Assembly (NCBI RefSeq): GCF_000150275.1
Contig: NW_002060949.1
Span: forward strand, 2,601,836 to 2,665,835
Length of the DNA stretch: 64,000 nucleotides
Reading direction: 5' to 3'
Origin: Trichoplax adhaerens
Lineage: Eukaryota; Placozoa; Uniplacotomia; Trichoplacea; Trichoplacidae
Below the pieces are notes generated by a model. The model was not told where the DNA came from. It made no database searches and saw only the letters and a program-made list of their open reading frames with translations. Shown here piece after piece: positions 24,933 through 44,464 of this stretch (positions are counted from its first letter, which is position 1; the number at the start of each line of letters is the position of its first letter). A program made the position numbers and the translations under genes.

Positions 24933-25307
24933 TTATGTAGATTCTTTTTCTTGTCTTTGTTTTTCAGCTCTGATGGCAGCGATTCTTCGTTTCTAAACAG
25001 TGTCAATGGGTTGTTTAGATTTAAATTTGAATCAACTTATCTTCGTAGTACACTAAGTACAGTATATTAATAACCATTTTCACACGACTACTTGGACAAC
25101 AGAATATCATCAAAGCTGCAAATGGCAGAAATACATTGACAACTTTCTTACCAATTTCGTATGATGTAAACACTCGAGATAATCATCGAATTCAAGTGTA
25201 CATTTTTCACCATGTAGGGCACCCACACGAGCCATACAATACATCAGATCTTGCCATAAAGGGTAGCATCGACCTTTCCCACCAGTTACTCCGTGACTAA
25301 ACACCAT
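24933..25307 (-). CDS. NDUFS5: NADH dehydrogenase (complex I) iron-sulfur protein 5-like
   Basis: NDUFS5 is a small accessory subunit of mitochondrial complex I, imported into the intermembrane space as a twin-cysteine (CHCH-type) protein. Exon 25152-25307 starts MVFSHGVTGGKGRC. It holds the four cysteines in RC...YC...KC...EC spacing, ending EFDDYLECLHHTKL, which closely matches the NDUFS5 family. It splices at a GTAAGA donor to the final exon 24933-24992, encoding KRRIAAIRAEKQRQEKEST and a stop. The mature length, about 72 residues, is shorter than the vertebrate protein (roughly 106) because the N-terminal extension is missing. An upstream coding exon is possible, but an AG acceptor sits right before the ATG and in-frame TAG precedes it, so a 5' UTR intron is more likely. 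The gene diverges from HADHA. Confidence 0.85.
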
Positions 25308-25474
25308 CTTCTAAATCCATGAGAAAAACGAGTTATTATGATTAACAGAACTATACTAACTTTCCTTACTAATATTAGAAGGATACTATTACACAGTTTT
25401 ATCAGTAAGAGAAAATTCGATTCATAATAACATTTACTTTTCAGTTACAGACCTCAAGCAGATGCCCATCAACG

Positions 25475-25560
25475 TCAACGATTCAAAATGGCGTTATTGC
25501 TTTTTCTGGCTACAGAGGACTAGCGTACTGTACAATTCGCCGTGCGCGCATGCGCAGTGC
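25475..25560. promoter_or_regulatory. NRF1-type palindrome and YY1-like site in NDUFS5/HADHA promoter
   Basis: GCGCATGCGC occurs at 25546-25555, a full match to the NRF1 core palindrome. AAAATGGCG at about 25485-25494 resembles a YY1 site. In animals both factors commonly control nuclear genes for mitochondrial proteins. This region lies about 240 bp upstream of NDUFS5 and faces HADHA, both mitochondrial. The sites are visible; their function is inferred. Confidence 0.55.
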
Positions 25561-26772
25561 TGGGCGGTCGTTTGTAATACAGTACGGTGTGGTACAGTAT
25601 GCCAACTACTAATGACAGTACTCTACTGTATAGTGTACTGTACACCCCAGTAACTGTACCTTACAGTGTACAGTGTACAGTACTTTTTTTTTCTATCCGG
25701 TCTCTGGCCTTAGTATTGTGGCCAATGGGCATACTGTACAGTGTACAATATGCAGTAGTTCGGTGGTCTGAGCCTTCTGGGCCACCGTAATACTGTACTG
25801 TATAGTACAGTACTGTAGTGTACTCAGTGTACTATAGCTGCCAAAAGGAGAAGTACAGTACAATACAGTACAGTAATGAAGAAGAAAGCTGTTGCAGTTG
25901 TTGTTTACTAGCATACTGTAGAATCCCATTTATTAATAGGACATGGAGCATATGTCGTGCTTTTAGTGTTTCAAACACGAACCATTCAGTAGCTATGGAG
26001 TATGGCTTTCATTCCAATGTGAAATCACCGATACGAGACTGATTGCTTTTAAATGCTGCATGAATGTACGAGAGACAAGCTTGCATCTCCTAAAACATGG
26101 TGCGACTACAGTACAGTGCTGAATGTAGACTGTACTGTATAGTGAGATCTACCATAGGAGTGTCTACGCAGACTCAAATATAACTTCAACCATGGCTTCC
26201 AGTCGTTACACACACATGGAGTCCATGGGTGATACACAGGGTCGAGGACAATTTGACGCCGACAATTTACCGCTGTACAATGTAGTAGTACTGTATAGAA
26301 TGGAAACAATATCAATCTCGATTTGATATTACCAGGATGAATTGAATACTTTGCAGCGTTCAATCCTATACACCGTAAAATGAATCGAATGCACTAAAGT
26401 ATCTGTTCTGATATGACGAGGGTGGATTGAATATTTTACAGCGTAAAATGGATTGAATGCGGTAAATTGAACGAGTCTGTGATACACATGGCTTCTTTTT
26501 AATTCATCATACTGTACTGTACAGTACTATTCTGTGCCGTACTCTACAGTACACTACTGTACACTGTACTGTACACTGTACAGTACAGTACTAGAGTCTC
26601 AGCTAATCCCTGATTCTGAGTGTTCAGTGCTATCACTGCGCAGGGCCGTTACAGTACAGTACGGTACGGTAGGGTCTGTCAGCTCACCGGCAAACTTCAA
26701 CATCCTGAAAGGTCAACCGGCAGTCCGGAACGCTACTGCACATACATACGATACTGTAGATAGTACAGTATA
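25525..26772. promoter_or_regulatory. Pentamer array B (ACAGT/ACTGT) spread over the NDUFS5-HADHA intergenic region
   Basis: Sub-clusters of GTACTGTAC and TACAGTACAG occur at 25525-25535, 25578-25685, 25735-25885, 26105-26143, 26270-26298, 26508-26592, 26650-26672 and 26755-26772. The longest in-register run is near 26560-26592. GC content rises locally relative to flanking DNA. Short ORFs here are by-products of the repeat and are not genes. The block fills the space between two divergent mitochondrial genes. Confidence 0.65.
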
Positions 26773-26853
26773 GCGCGCGCTGCTAGTTGCAATACAAGTC
26801 TCTCACTGCGAAAACTGTCAGTTTGGTTCAAAGGTTGCTCCGTGTGTGCTGCA

Positions 26854-33375
<6,522 letters not shown>

Positions 33376-34230
33376 TAGTAGTTTATGTTTGTATGAGTAA
33401 GAATACTTAAAATAATCTTAATGGTGTCATATAAGTACGTTTAAGAATGAGATTGGATTTTTCCAAGACTTATTGCTTTAAATTTTTGTTTACCGATAAT
33501 TGATAATTGCACACTGGTGGCATAAGCGGCAGTTTACAAAGGTAGTTAAACAGAAAACGTTATCAGAAGCTGTACTGTATACTGAAGGAATTCTTATGAG
33601 GTTTTAGAAAATATATTATTTTATTGGTAATATTATGCAGTACTGAAATGTGTAAGAAAATAACAATTGAAATAAAAACAATTAAATTATGCATATTCAT
33701 TTGTCTGCCTTTTATGATGGAAGGATGTTTTTATTAATAATTGCTTCCTTTTTGAAGCTGAGTTGGTTCACTTTCAGAAATAATAGCGTATATTTCAAAG
33801 GAATAATTGTTTTTAAATCTACGACGTTACCATTAAATAAATGCAATTGATATGATCTGTTACGATAATATATAAGTAACATAAGGTTAAATTTGCATTA
33901 TGATGAATACAGACCATTATACTGTATATTTAGGAAGAAACAGATGTAGCTCATTTAAATAGCAACAGGTATGCCATATTGCCATTAATTACTTTACCGA
34001 TTTGGCTGTAGGTTATTTGCATAATGTTACTACTTACCTTATATATAAATCTCGCTGTTAAATTCTTGATGTGAGTTTGGAGATACCGATTGGCGAACGG
34101 GATATTGGCCTTCCAGTTCCTAGTACGAGTAGAATTTAATTTTGAAAGATCAATTATCTCTAGATCCTTCTCTGTACTTTTTATCTATTTAATTTTTAAT
34201 ATCACTTTTATCTGATACTTACCACTAGAA
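33376..34230. other. Spacer between HADHA and ANKRD29-like gene
   Basis: AT-rich DNA lies between two plus-strand genes. A polyadenylation-like AATAAA occurs near 33667, about 300 bp after the HADHA stop. I see no pentamer array and no coding exon. Confidence 0.5.
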
Positions 34231-37200
34231 ATGGCAATACCATCAATAGTAAGTCAAAGCTGTTTTGTAAATATTTCTATTTGAAGTCAAAATGTAGCGT
34301 CTTTATGATACGGTCGTATTAAAGCTATTAGATGGTGTACTATCCTTTTTCATGACTAAAAATGTTGTTGTTATCCGTTATACTTGTAGTTCACATTTGA
34401 CCAGGTACCAGGACAACAGCTACACGCAGCTATAATTCGAAACGATATTGATAACGTTAGACAGCTTCTCAATGAGCCAGATTCCGTTCCAATTGATTGC
34501 TCTGACGAAGTAAGTCCACATACATATGTATATAGGCTACTTTACGACAGGATTATACACGTACATAGGCATCCCCAGAGGGAACTTAAATCTGTAATCC
34601 TAATTACCAGAGGACGATTTTTTTGTCATCAGTTTTGATTTATTGCGTAGTGCTAATTTGGACATGAAATAGTCATTTCATGGCACAAAATGGCCTTACT
34701 AGTATTAGGCATTTTTAAACGCATACAGCACATCAATATCACATGTCATGCAAATATTTCTTACAATCTGGTGGCATTTTTCTAGGATGGTACCACACCT
34801 CTCATTCTAGCTGCTGCCAATGGCTACATTGATATAGTACAATTATTGTTAGATAAAGATGCAAACGTTAATGAGAGGAGGAAGGTAAAATCTTGCTTAG
34901 AAGAGATACTAAGATATTACTATGAGCAGAATACAGCCGTAATTGTTAACAGATCTTGATTTCGTAGAAGACTTAATTACTATTTACTAGAATTACTGCA
35001 GATTCTTGATTTATAACCGTATCTTCATTATTAATACTATCGCTTTAAACTATAGACCGGGACTACAGCACTCTTTTTTGCAGCACAAGGCGGCCATTTA
35101 GAAGTTGTAAATGCCTTACTGGAGAAAGACGCCGAAGTTGATCTTGGAAATTATGTTAGTAGGCTATATAAACTGATGTAGAACTCTGCACGGATTTTAA
35201 AGTATTCATAAACATGAAATCTTATCACACATGGTGTCACCTATTTGTCAATTTATGCGTAATAAAACAGATGCGAATGGTAAAATAGCTTATGAAATTG
35301 ACGATAGGAGCTTCTGGTATATAATTAACTTAGGAAAGTAGCATACTACGTATTGCTAACATAGATTACTACTCTTACTATACATGATCTGTGTATATTA
35401 TCAATTTTTACACTTTAGAGCCGATACTTTACCCTAAATCTATAGGATAGAATATAAATTATACGATGGCTCATAGCATATATTACAGATTCTACCACTC
35501 AGTTTTAAATTATATACAAATTAATAAATATTATTCAACTAATAGCAGATCAATCATAATGCGTACAATTAATACGTAGGATGCGTATAGTCAAGCATCG
35601 GATTAAGATATTTGTATAATAGTATGCCATAAAACAGAATGAAGCGGTCCAAATTTCTCTATTCTACTGTAGCTCATTCCAATCATTTTTATTGACATAC
35701 ATTTTTACCGTACTAAGGATGGAGGAACTCCGCTACTCATCGCTTCTCAATGTAATCAACCGAAAATTGTCCAGAAATTACTGGAAAATCGCGCTAATGT
35801 CAACATAGCAATGAAGGTAATGTATATACTACAATACATCATGATTTGTACTATCAGCTACATATTCCCTTGATGTTTTATCCTATTATTATTGCAATTC
35901 ATAAAATAAAAATAAAATATTAGTCAGTAACTGTAATACTACCGTACAGGATGGTGCAACTCCAATATTTGTTGCCGCCCAAAACGGCAACGTAGAGGTA
36001 GTCAAAATACTCATTGAAAACCAGGCCAATGTGAATAGTCCAAGGAAGGTAAAAGCATAACGCTGCATATTTTAAATTTAGAAATGTGGTTCTGTACCGA
36101 TATTGACATATGCACTTCTAAATTAACCCTGATAGCTAATTTCTAAATTATTTCTATGATTTGTACGGTACTGGTTGAACATGAAGCAGCTCGTAATATA
36201 TATTACGCCGTAAATACTGATACTAGAATAACTATCACATCTTAATTAAATTTGCTTTCCTTTCACTTCATTTCTCTAACTTGAGATATATTAAATTCTG
36301 ATTTATGCATGGACATGTCCTTGTTTTGCAATATGTAACAGAAATATTTTAGGATATATTATAATTAGCATGAACTATTTAATCACTAATAGCAGTCAAT
36401 AGCCACCGTATATCGATACGGATTACTTACTACCGTAAGAAAATTTGTAGAACATTTTGATTTAAAAATTGAACGTTGACCTCCTCTCTCATACTTTAGG
36501 ATATGGCAACTCCACTATGGATTGCTTGCCAGACAGGTAATTTTGAAATTGTTTCTGAATTACTCAAGGCAGGAGCAGATGTGGACTCACATAGAGAGGT
36601 ATACATGTATAATTCCCTTTGAAACGAGAAACTTTACCGTATTTATTTATTACTAGTACAATTGTGAGCTATAGAAAGGCAATCAATTTATCAATCATGG
36701 TCTTAGGTTTAATACTACGATTTCCATATAAATCTGATTAAAATTTTTGACGTTGTGCTGTTCCTTTAGGATGGCGGAACTCCATTATTTAAAGCTTGTC
36801 ATAAAGGCCATACTGCAGTAGTTCAGGCTTTGCTACAGCATAAACCTTCAATCAATACTCTAAAAGTAAGACAATTGCAATGTTACAATTGCAATCGGAA
36901 ATTATTTCTAGTTATATAAATATATGTTTATCTCCATTGGCAAGAATTATGATGAAGCTCATTTCTGTCCTTATTTTATCCAGTTTAAAGCTGCCTTTTC
37001 TAAATTGTGATATTAATTCATTCATACAGAATGGAGAAACACCGTTACATGCAGCGGCACTCTTTGGCCATTTAGAGATTGCAAAGGCTCTGGCTACCGC
37101 TGGTGCCGACCCTACCATTGTTAATGGGGTATAATGAATATGAGAAAAGTGTTTAGCAATCTCTTTCAAACAAGCGATTATATTTCTTGGGTATATCTAC

Positions 37201-37334
37201 TTACCAGCATTATTTAACATTTATTTTCGAAACAGGATGGTCGAACACCTATTGATCTGGCTAAAGAAGCTAAACATGACAAAATTTTTACGTATTTGTC
37301 AAGCGTTCGCCAATCCATGCAAACCGTCGTATAA
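34231..37334 (+). CDS. ANKRD29: ANKRD29-like ankyrin-repeat protein
   Basis: This is an all-ankyrin-repeat protein of unknown molecular role. Exon 1 (34231-34248) encodes MAIPSI. Exon 2 (34405-34509) holds the capping repeat QLHAAIIRNDIDNVRQLL. Then come exons of about 99 nt, each one ankyrin repeat in phase 0, near 34786, 35059, 35719, 35950, 36500, 36770, 37031 and 37238. All start at the (D/N)GxTPL turn: DGTTPLILAAANGYIDIVQ, TGTTALFFAAQGGHLEVV, DGATPIFVAAQNGNVEVV and NGETPLHAAALFGHLEIA. The last exon ends with a stop at 37332-37334. TALFFAAQGGH and the final-repeat context match ANKRD29, whose vertebrate form is about 300 residues, similar to this length. There is no signal peptide or extra domain. 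Confidence 0.9.
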
Positions 37335-39389
37335 TGTTTTGAGAGATGGCATCGAATAGATTGACAAATTCTTCTATAATAATGTATTAAGTCAACTGAT
37401 TTTTTACTGGACGTTAGTATTAACGAAGCTATTAAGGATTTTATATCTCATAATGTAAGTATACGCGTACAGCGATAAAACGTTTATAAAACAAGTAACA
37501 TGACTAAAAGAGGCATACAAGTGCAGCTAATAACGCAATAAATTCTCAAAATTACCCAAGGCCTATGGATAATACTCTTATATCCTGATTCTCCTATTCA
37601 TCTCATAAACTATTATATGTATATGCAAATCGGTATTACATACCATTTGCATAATGTGATATTTAAAGCTATAGTAGTATGATTTGCTTCTTTAGACGAA
37701 ATTATCATCTTAATAGAAATTTACTGTTGATGATGATTGCAATAATTATCTTAATGACGGTAATGTTATATTTAAATCAACAACTGCTGATAAACTAGAT
37801 GACGTACTGCATAAGTTTTACCTTTCCTGCTGATGACTGGAAAATAAATTAAAAGTTAAACTATAATAATATGATTGTTTCAATCAAGTTACTTGGAGAT
37901 TGAAAAATTTATAGGAAGAAATGCGGAAGTATGAGTCTACATGAATAGTAAATAACACTAGGTCTTGCTAGGACTGAGTCAAGTAATATTATTTTTTTTA
38001 GATTTTTATTTCCAGCTCTAGCTCTACTTCATCAAGTAAGACAGCCCAAGCTGCTATAGAATATGAGTTCTGAGATTGTACTCGAAGTAAAATCACGAGT
38101 AACTTGCAATTCCGCAAATAGAGTCGTGACGATATTTCTATTCATCCTGTCGATAAGGGTTCATTCTTTCATCAATGAAATCTGTATTTCGTATCAACAG
38201 TTTAATACCGTACCACAGTAAAGAGATTATATTATTCACATTACGGGACTGCTATAAAAATCACTTATACGAGTATGTACCATACCTGTAGATGATATAT
38301 AAACATTAAATCCGATAAGACGTATTATAGAACTTCCTGAAGTTAACACCTTTATTACTTAATTAGACAAGTACGCATATAAACTGTACTTAATGATCTT
38401 ATCGAGAATAAATTCTGAAATTGTGCTTAAATATTTAAATGAAGCATTCGCAAATTATAACAAATAATAGAAATTTGCTTTCATTAGTATGATGTCTAAA
38501 TTCATAATTTATCGATATTAACTGATACTTCGCTCTTCATTACAATTATCATAATTTACCCAAATTAGGAGGCCTAGTTTAATCTAAACGAGTAGTCGTT
38601 ATTTCGGTATAGGTTGACTTTAGAAAAAATAAATATGAATCATGTACGAGTATATTGTCTATCTGTATCATAGGTCATGAGAGAATAGATTAATAACATT
38701 GTGCCACATTTATTTTAATTAAAAATTAGACTTCGGCTCTTAAATTTAAGCTATAGAACTATACAATTTATAGTATAAATAAATATTGTTACGAATGTAA
38801 ATTCAATAAATATGTAGTGGCCTTAGCTGCAAGAACGACAATAATAGTTCCACTGCAAGAAAATATAAGTGAGGATTTGTTGAATAACGGTAAATTAGTA
38901 TAATATTTACAATGAATAAATTCAGTACAATGCCGATAACACCGTACTGTGAGATCGTAAATAAAATTTTCGAATTGTAAGATACCGATAAGTTTTACCG
39001 TGCCCATAAATTGCCTGCCAATAATGTAATAAGACAAGCAGATAACCCTAGTCATCTGTCGCAAGTGACGACTCGGTTACAGTGTCGTGGTCTTTTTGAT
39101 GAGAATAAAACAGTAACGGAGATAATCCAAGTAAACATCCAATTAGAACTCCGACAGTTCTTCCCTACACGAATTTATGTTTGCAGTAGTATTATTATTT
39201 TTTAATTTATCAGAAGCGAATTTGCTAGTTACAGAATGCGTATAATAAGGCTATAGTAAATCAATTTTAATGAAGTCGAGCAAATCTCAGTATTATGATA
39301 ATTATTATTTGATTTTATTGCTAACATTTCTATATCTAGAATATTTTACATTGTAAACTATATCTACGGCGATCTTTTCTACAATTATT
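37335..39389. other. Convergent intergenic region, ANKRD29 to TMEM65
   Basis: About 2 kb of AT-rich DNA separate two convergent genes. The minus-strand ORF at 38789-39064 has no recognisable family or exon borders and is probably chance. No repeat array is visible. Confidence 0.5.
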
Positions 39390-42300
39390 TCACCCTGATT
39401 TAAGTTCAATGCCATCAATACTTACTAAGTTAGTAAATAATACAGTCTGCCATAATTTTTTCTCTTCAGCAGACAGCTGAGCCATGGTTAATTGCATTTT
39501 CGATGTTAAACCTTCTATATATCCTACAAAACTAATATCATATAGTGTTTGTGTTAATTTGTTTGAAAATTAGTATTTAAGGATAATTTCATTCCTTTTC
39601 TATAAAATTCAATAGTATCACTATGGCTAATTAAATTAGCCTTATTATTATATGCACAACGAAATCTAGTTTCTGCTAGTTGATAACAGTGATCTATTGG
39701 GCTGAAACATTCTAATGACAGATCTACAACTGCATTGGGTTTGATCCAGGATATGTGTCTAGTATGGTAATGAAAAATAAGCTGTGATATCAATTGAAAT
39801 AGCCTACTGTGAGCACTACTCACCAAAGTCCTGCAACGTCTGATACCATATTGCCTAGACCAGCAGCTGTGTATTAAAATAAGAATTAATCAGTACTAAA
39901 GATTGCATGCCAATGAGAAATCTTAAATTTAACGGTAAAATAATAAGAAAATGATAAATACCTGCCATAGTCGATATCGTTAAAACAGCACCTACTTTAA
40001 ATTCAATGTATTCTCCCTAATGCCAAAATGAGGATTGGGAATAAAAATATAATGAACGACGATAACGAAATATTTGAAATATGTTACAGAATATCCTTGC
40101 AATTGTGATGATATTTTAAATTAATAGTAGTCTAATGCAGAATGAAAAGTTTAACTTACAGCAGTGATCATAATTACGTTGTCAAGAAAACCGAAGGCTA
40201 TAAAGGGTATCCCACTATTGGCGGCAACTTGTTATTAGTAGAAAGGTATCAATCAGTCAATATCAATCTTGATCAAGCAAAATATTATATACAAGCACAC
40301 ACACTCAATAATTGGATAATCCAAGCTGTAGAGTACTGCATTATTTCATAGACAAGAAACGCAAATCTATTCTTGTAACTAAAATTTTATTTAAACTGAA
40401 GAACTGGAAACTATTTTGAAGTAGATAATTGTTTTCAGGGGCGGTTCTCTATATATTTCAGTATTGTCTAAGTGTGTAGATTCTTCTATTTTATGTCAGT
40501 TTTTATGTCAGTTACGAAATTTAGTAGATCACGGTATTGAATATATATAGGATAACTAAAATTAGATACATTCTAGAAAAGGTTCATCAAATCATTTGAT
40601 CCCTTCTTGACGAAAAGAAAATTTAATTATTCTATGTAATCATGGATTACTTTATACATAATTCTTCATGAAACAACGTAGTCTGAATTTTTCATACTAA
40701 TCTATCAATAGCTTACATATAGTGTTATACCATTAGCAAGTTTACATGTTTGAAAATAGAGAATTCTAATCGACGTCATGAAGAGTTTACTTCCAAGCTC
40801 AATGTAAATTATTGTAGAAGGAGAGGCTCATTCATATGCTATCATTTTAACGATTACTAGCAAAAATGCGAGTAAATCATGACAAAAAATTATTATTTAC
40901 ACCTAATTGTATCGTATCGCCAGATGCCTATCTGTTCAAAATTCTACCGTTAAAAACCTTCTTATTTAAATGGGTTGAATGCAATATTATTCAGTTGTAG
41001 AATTTTATATTTTTAATCATTAATATTAGGATGACTAAAAAGTCGATATCCATAAATTAGGCATATTAAAACGTTGTTAAAAGATTATTATTTACTCCTA
41101 ATTGTATCCTGTCACCATATGCATATCTGTTTAAAGTTCTATTATTAAAAACCTTCTTGTTTAAATGAGTTGAATTCAATATTAGTCAGTTTGTAGAATT
41201 TTATGCTTTCGTTCATTAATATTACGATGACTAAAACGTAGATGTCCATTAATTAGACATATAAAAATGTTGTTAAAGGGAAGTCACTAATTATATTTTC
41301 GTATTGTATACTATATTGCGTACTTTATTATTGCAGGGTCAATTAGAATGGAAGGCCTTAACAGCTATAAATTGGAAAAAAATCACAATACTAATGATAG
41401 GATATTTTATAATACACATACAGTGTCTAGGAAAGACCTTGTGACGTTTTTTTAATTATATTGGTCTATTTCGAATGCGGATCTTACTTCTACATCATTA
41501 ATAAGTATAGTCTGACCTTAGTAACTCCGATTGAAAAAGTAACAGAAAGAATTTTAGCATAATAATTTTTAATGATATTGTTATTATTTCAATCAATAAA
41601 TTATAATTAAGGGATCTATTACCCTGGCAGTTTTCAATGCTCTGAATAGCGAAGTAATAGAAAGGAAATTATGAAATGACGAAGCTTTTAATTACCGTGT
41701 TAGGATTTGAATCAATAAATTACATTAATGGGCCAATTAGTATAGCAGACTTTAAATAACTTTGATTGCAGAGGTAATAATAGATTACATATGAAACAAT
41801 ACTCTAGTTTCCTCTCACGATCTGTCCTGTATAGATTAATTTATAATTACACTGTGGCGTATTAATGATAATTTTTTGAATTGTTGCTAAAAGGTCAACT
41901 AAATTTGCTGATAACTCCAATTAGGCAAAGTAATGGCAGATGCAATATGAAGCGAAATTTTAGCTAAGTATTGTATACTTCCGCAATCTCTATAGAAGTT
42001 ATTCCGCAAGCTTCAACTGAAATAGCAAATATTATTACGTTAATGACTCTGATTAGTCAAAGTGATGTCATATGGAATGTCTATTAGACCGGTGTAGTCC
42101 TTCTAACGTTGATTTCTTGTGATTAGAGCATGAAATTTTGAATGCCTTATAAAAATTACTGCTCAAGAATCAACTGAAATAGGAGATATTAACTTAATGA
42201 CTTTGATTAGTCGACGAAATGACAGACTACCGGTAGGTATTAGATATTAATACTAGAACAATGAGTGGAATGGCTAATTTAAAAAATAGTAGATTAGGTA

Positions 42301-44457
42301 CGAAAGTAGACTATTATGATTTCTACCATTCCTAGAGAGAAGATCTTGTAATAATAATTTCGAATGGCCATATTATCAAATTAAAACAATCACGTTATGA
42401 AACATCGTTAATTATAGAATAATACAACGCTAGTGAATTATATATACAATATGCGTAACATATATTATCACAGTGTAATTTTTTATTAATCTAATAAGAA
42501 AGCTTTTTATGACAAGATTAATTTTAAATAAATAAAACTAACCTAGTAGCAACTTTCTCAGGCTTGGCACCGTAGGTTTGATATAATGTTGTCGAGCAAT
42601 AGCTCTTTCCTCTATAAACAAGTAATCATGACGTAAAATCGTTCATTATCGATCAATAGCGGAAAAATAGACGTAGAAGTATATTTAAATTTGAATAATT
42701 ATTATTCAAATAGAAAATACTTTTTTTCTATACTAAGCAATGGTAACAAAGGATTAGCCTAGTCCGCTTTAATGAATGAAAAAGCATCATGTCGTCAAGA
42801 AAATTATTATTCATTTATACTCACGTTGAGTTAGTTGAATGGCTAAATCTTTTAAGCTTCCTATAATTAATCAGCGTATCCAAATTAATTTATAGTTAGT
42901 ATGAGATAGATGGATAGAGGTTTAGAATTGACATTTAGATTATAACATGTATGATAGAACCTAGTCAACTAAAACGAACTGGCGTTTTCCTATTACAGTA
43001 AAGATAAAACTTGATTTTGCAAATGCCACTATTGGCAACTTTAGAACAATCCATTTTGATACATACTGTAGTAATATAACAAGAAATGGTTACAATATGA
43101 AAGAAAAGGGTCATTAAAGAAAATTGATCCATGTATCATAGGAAATGATTGGATCGATTGATTGATTGATGCCTCTATTTAATAATGACACTACCTATGT
43201 ATTAGGATTAAGATTATAGTTTTTCTCTTCTTGATCAAAATGGAGACAGCTTGAAAGTATTACTGCAGTAAACTCATTCCGTAAACGATCGTATGAGCAA
43301 GTTTCTGGCATTGCAAGCAATCTTGGCATGACAATATCCTACTACCACTACTCGTTTATATTAAAGATAGTCATGCGAAGGGCTATGCGAATGAAAATAG
43401 ACAATTCGTTCAAAGGATGTTCTAAAGTATTGACATCAATAAAACAACGACAACATCGGAAATCTTCAAATGTGGAAACGATGTTGTAATCATTCATATA
43501 CAGTCATTCATTTTAATGTTACCAATACATGCAACGAACACTCGAGTAGTCTGCTTAGTGTTTCTTCATCGATTGAATCTATGAGTAGGGTGCTATTGTA
43601 CAGTACTTTATCAATGTGGCCATTAGGATCGTACTATGTTTTCGGCAAGAAAGTAAAGTAAAGTAGAACATAGGAAATAGTGACCATGCAGATCATCACC
43701 GTAAATCACAACACTAATAAGATTGTACATTGTCTTTAAAAAGTAAACGATAGCATAGGAAGCATAGGATATCCACTTGATGTTACTGCAACAAAAGAAT
43801 TTTTTCATTCAGAATGAATCAATGAATTGTTAGCCATAATAGACGTCGACGATTATCGTAAGAAAATATCAACGATAAAGTAAGAAATAACATGGGGATA
43901 ATTGATCATCCATGATAGCTATGTTGACGATCATCGTACAATTATGGATGAATTTATATCCTACTTGACATGGTACAATCAGTAGATTATCATACACAGT
44001 CCAAGTACGTGTACTAAATACTTTACTACGGCAAGAAAAAAAATGAAAAATCAAAAATTGAAACGCCTATTTCATCATTATCAATCAGACCTGGCTTCCT
44101 ACCCACAACCGGCAAAAGTGATCGCAGTAGAATTTCCCTTTCTCTACTATGTAATTGCATGATAAAAGCTGTCGCTTCATTTTCTGTCAGAAAATTATCA
44201 TCACCACGAAATTGACGATAACGATTAACCACAAATCCAGATGAATATGGACGATGAAATGGCTGATTCTGATCTACTTTAACTTTAGAATCACGATGAT
44301 GATAATAAATACGTCGCAATGGATCCTTCTGTAATGATTGACATGGAAGTAGAGCCGTCTTCCATATTGGATTGAGTATTCGATGCTTGCCAAAAACTTT
44401 ATTCATCGTTGTCCAACTATTGATTGATTCTTTCCTGATAGGGCAGACACCTACCAC
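39390..44457 (-). CDS. TMEM65: TMEM65-like mitochondrial inner-membrane protein
   Basis: TMEM65 is a small multi-pass mitochondrial inner-membrane protein linked to Na+/Ca2+ exchange. I recovered six minus-strand exons with matching phases. 44103-44457 is an N-terminal targeting region rich in Arg, ending LHSREREILLRSLLPVV. 42543-42611 is EERAIARQHYIKPTVPSLRK. 40160-40227 holds NSGIPFIAFGFLDNVIMITA. 39962-40016 is GEYIEFKVGAVLTISTMA. 39824-39866 is AAGLGNMVSDVAGL. 39390-39531 is the C-terminal helix FVGYIEGLTSKMQL and tail. FGFLDN, ISTMAA and GNMVSD are the diagnostic motifs of the family. Introns 1 and 2 (about 1.5 and 2.3 kb) are long for this window and filled with diverged tandem repeats. 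The C-terminal tail after the last helix is slightly shorter and different from the vertebrate protein. The first ATG was taken; an internal Met (MNKVFGKHR) is also possible. Confidence 0.88.
40885..41280. repeat. Tandem duplication of about 197 bp in TMEM65 intron 2
   Basis: Two adjacent copies begin TTATTATTTAC(A/T)CCTAATTGTATC at about 40889 and 41086. They continue through CTTCTTNTTTAAATG and TAGAATTTTAT. Divergence is modest, so the duplication is fairly recent. It is non-coding. Confidence 0.65.
41580..42250. repeat. Diverged tandem repeats in TMEM65 intron 2
   Basis: AATCAATAAATTA(T/C)A-like segments recur near 41590 and 41710, period about 119 bp. CAACTGAAATAG...TTAATGACT(C/T)TGATTAGTC recurs near 42014 and 42171, period about 157 bp. 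The units look related to each other but are too diverged to define a clean monomer by eye. Confidence 0.45.
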
Positions 44458-44464
44458 TCGGCGA

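Noticed and set aside
25462-26773. Several 60-85 codon ORFs in the NDUFS5-HADHA interval
   Set aside because: They are made of translated pentamer repeats (runs of Y, T, V, L and C), overlap on both strands, and have no family similarity.
38789-39064. 91-codon minus-strand ORF 3' of TMEM65
   Set aside because: It lies beyond the TMEM65 stop, has no family signature, and no splice link could be found.
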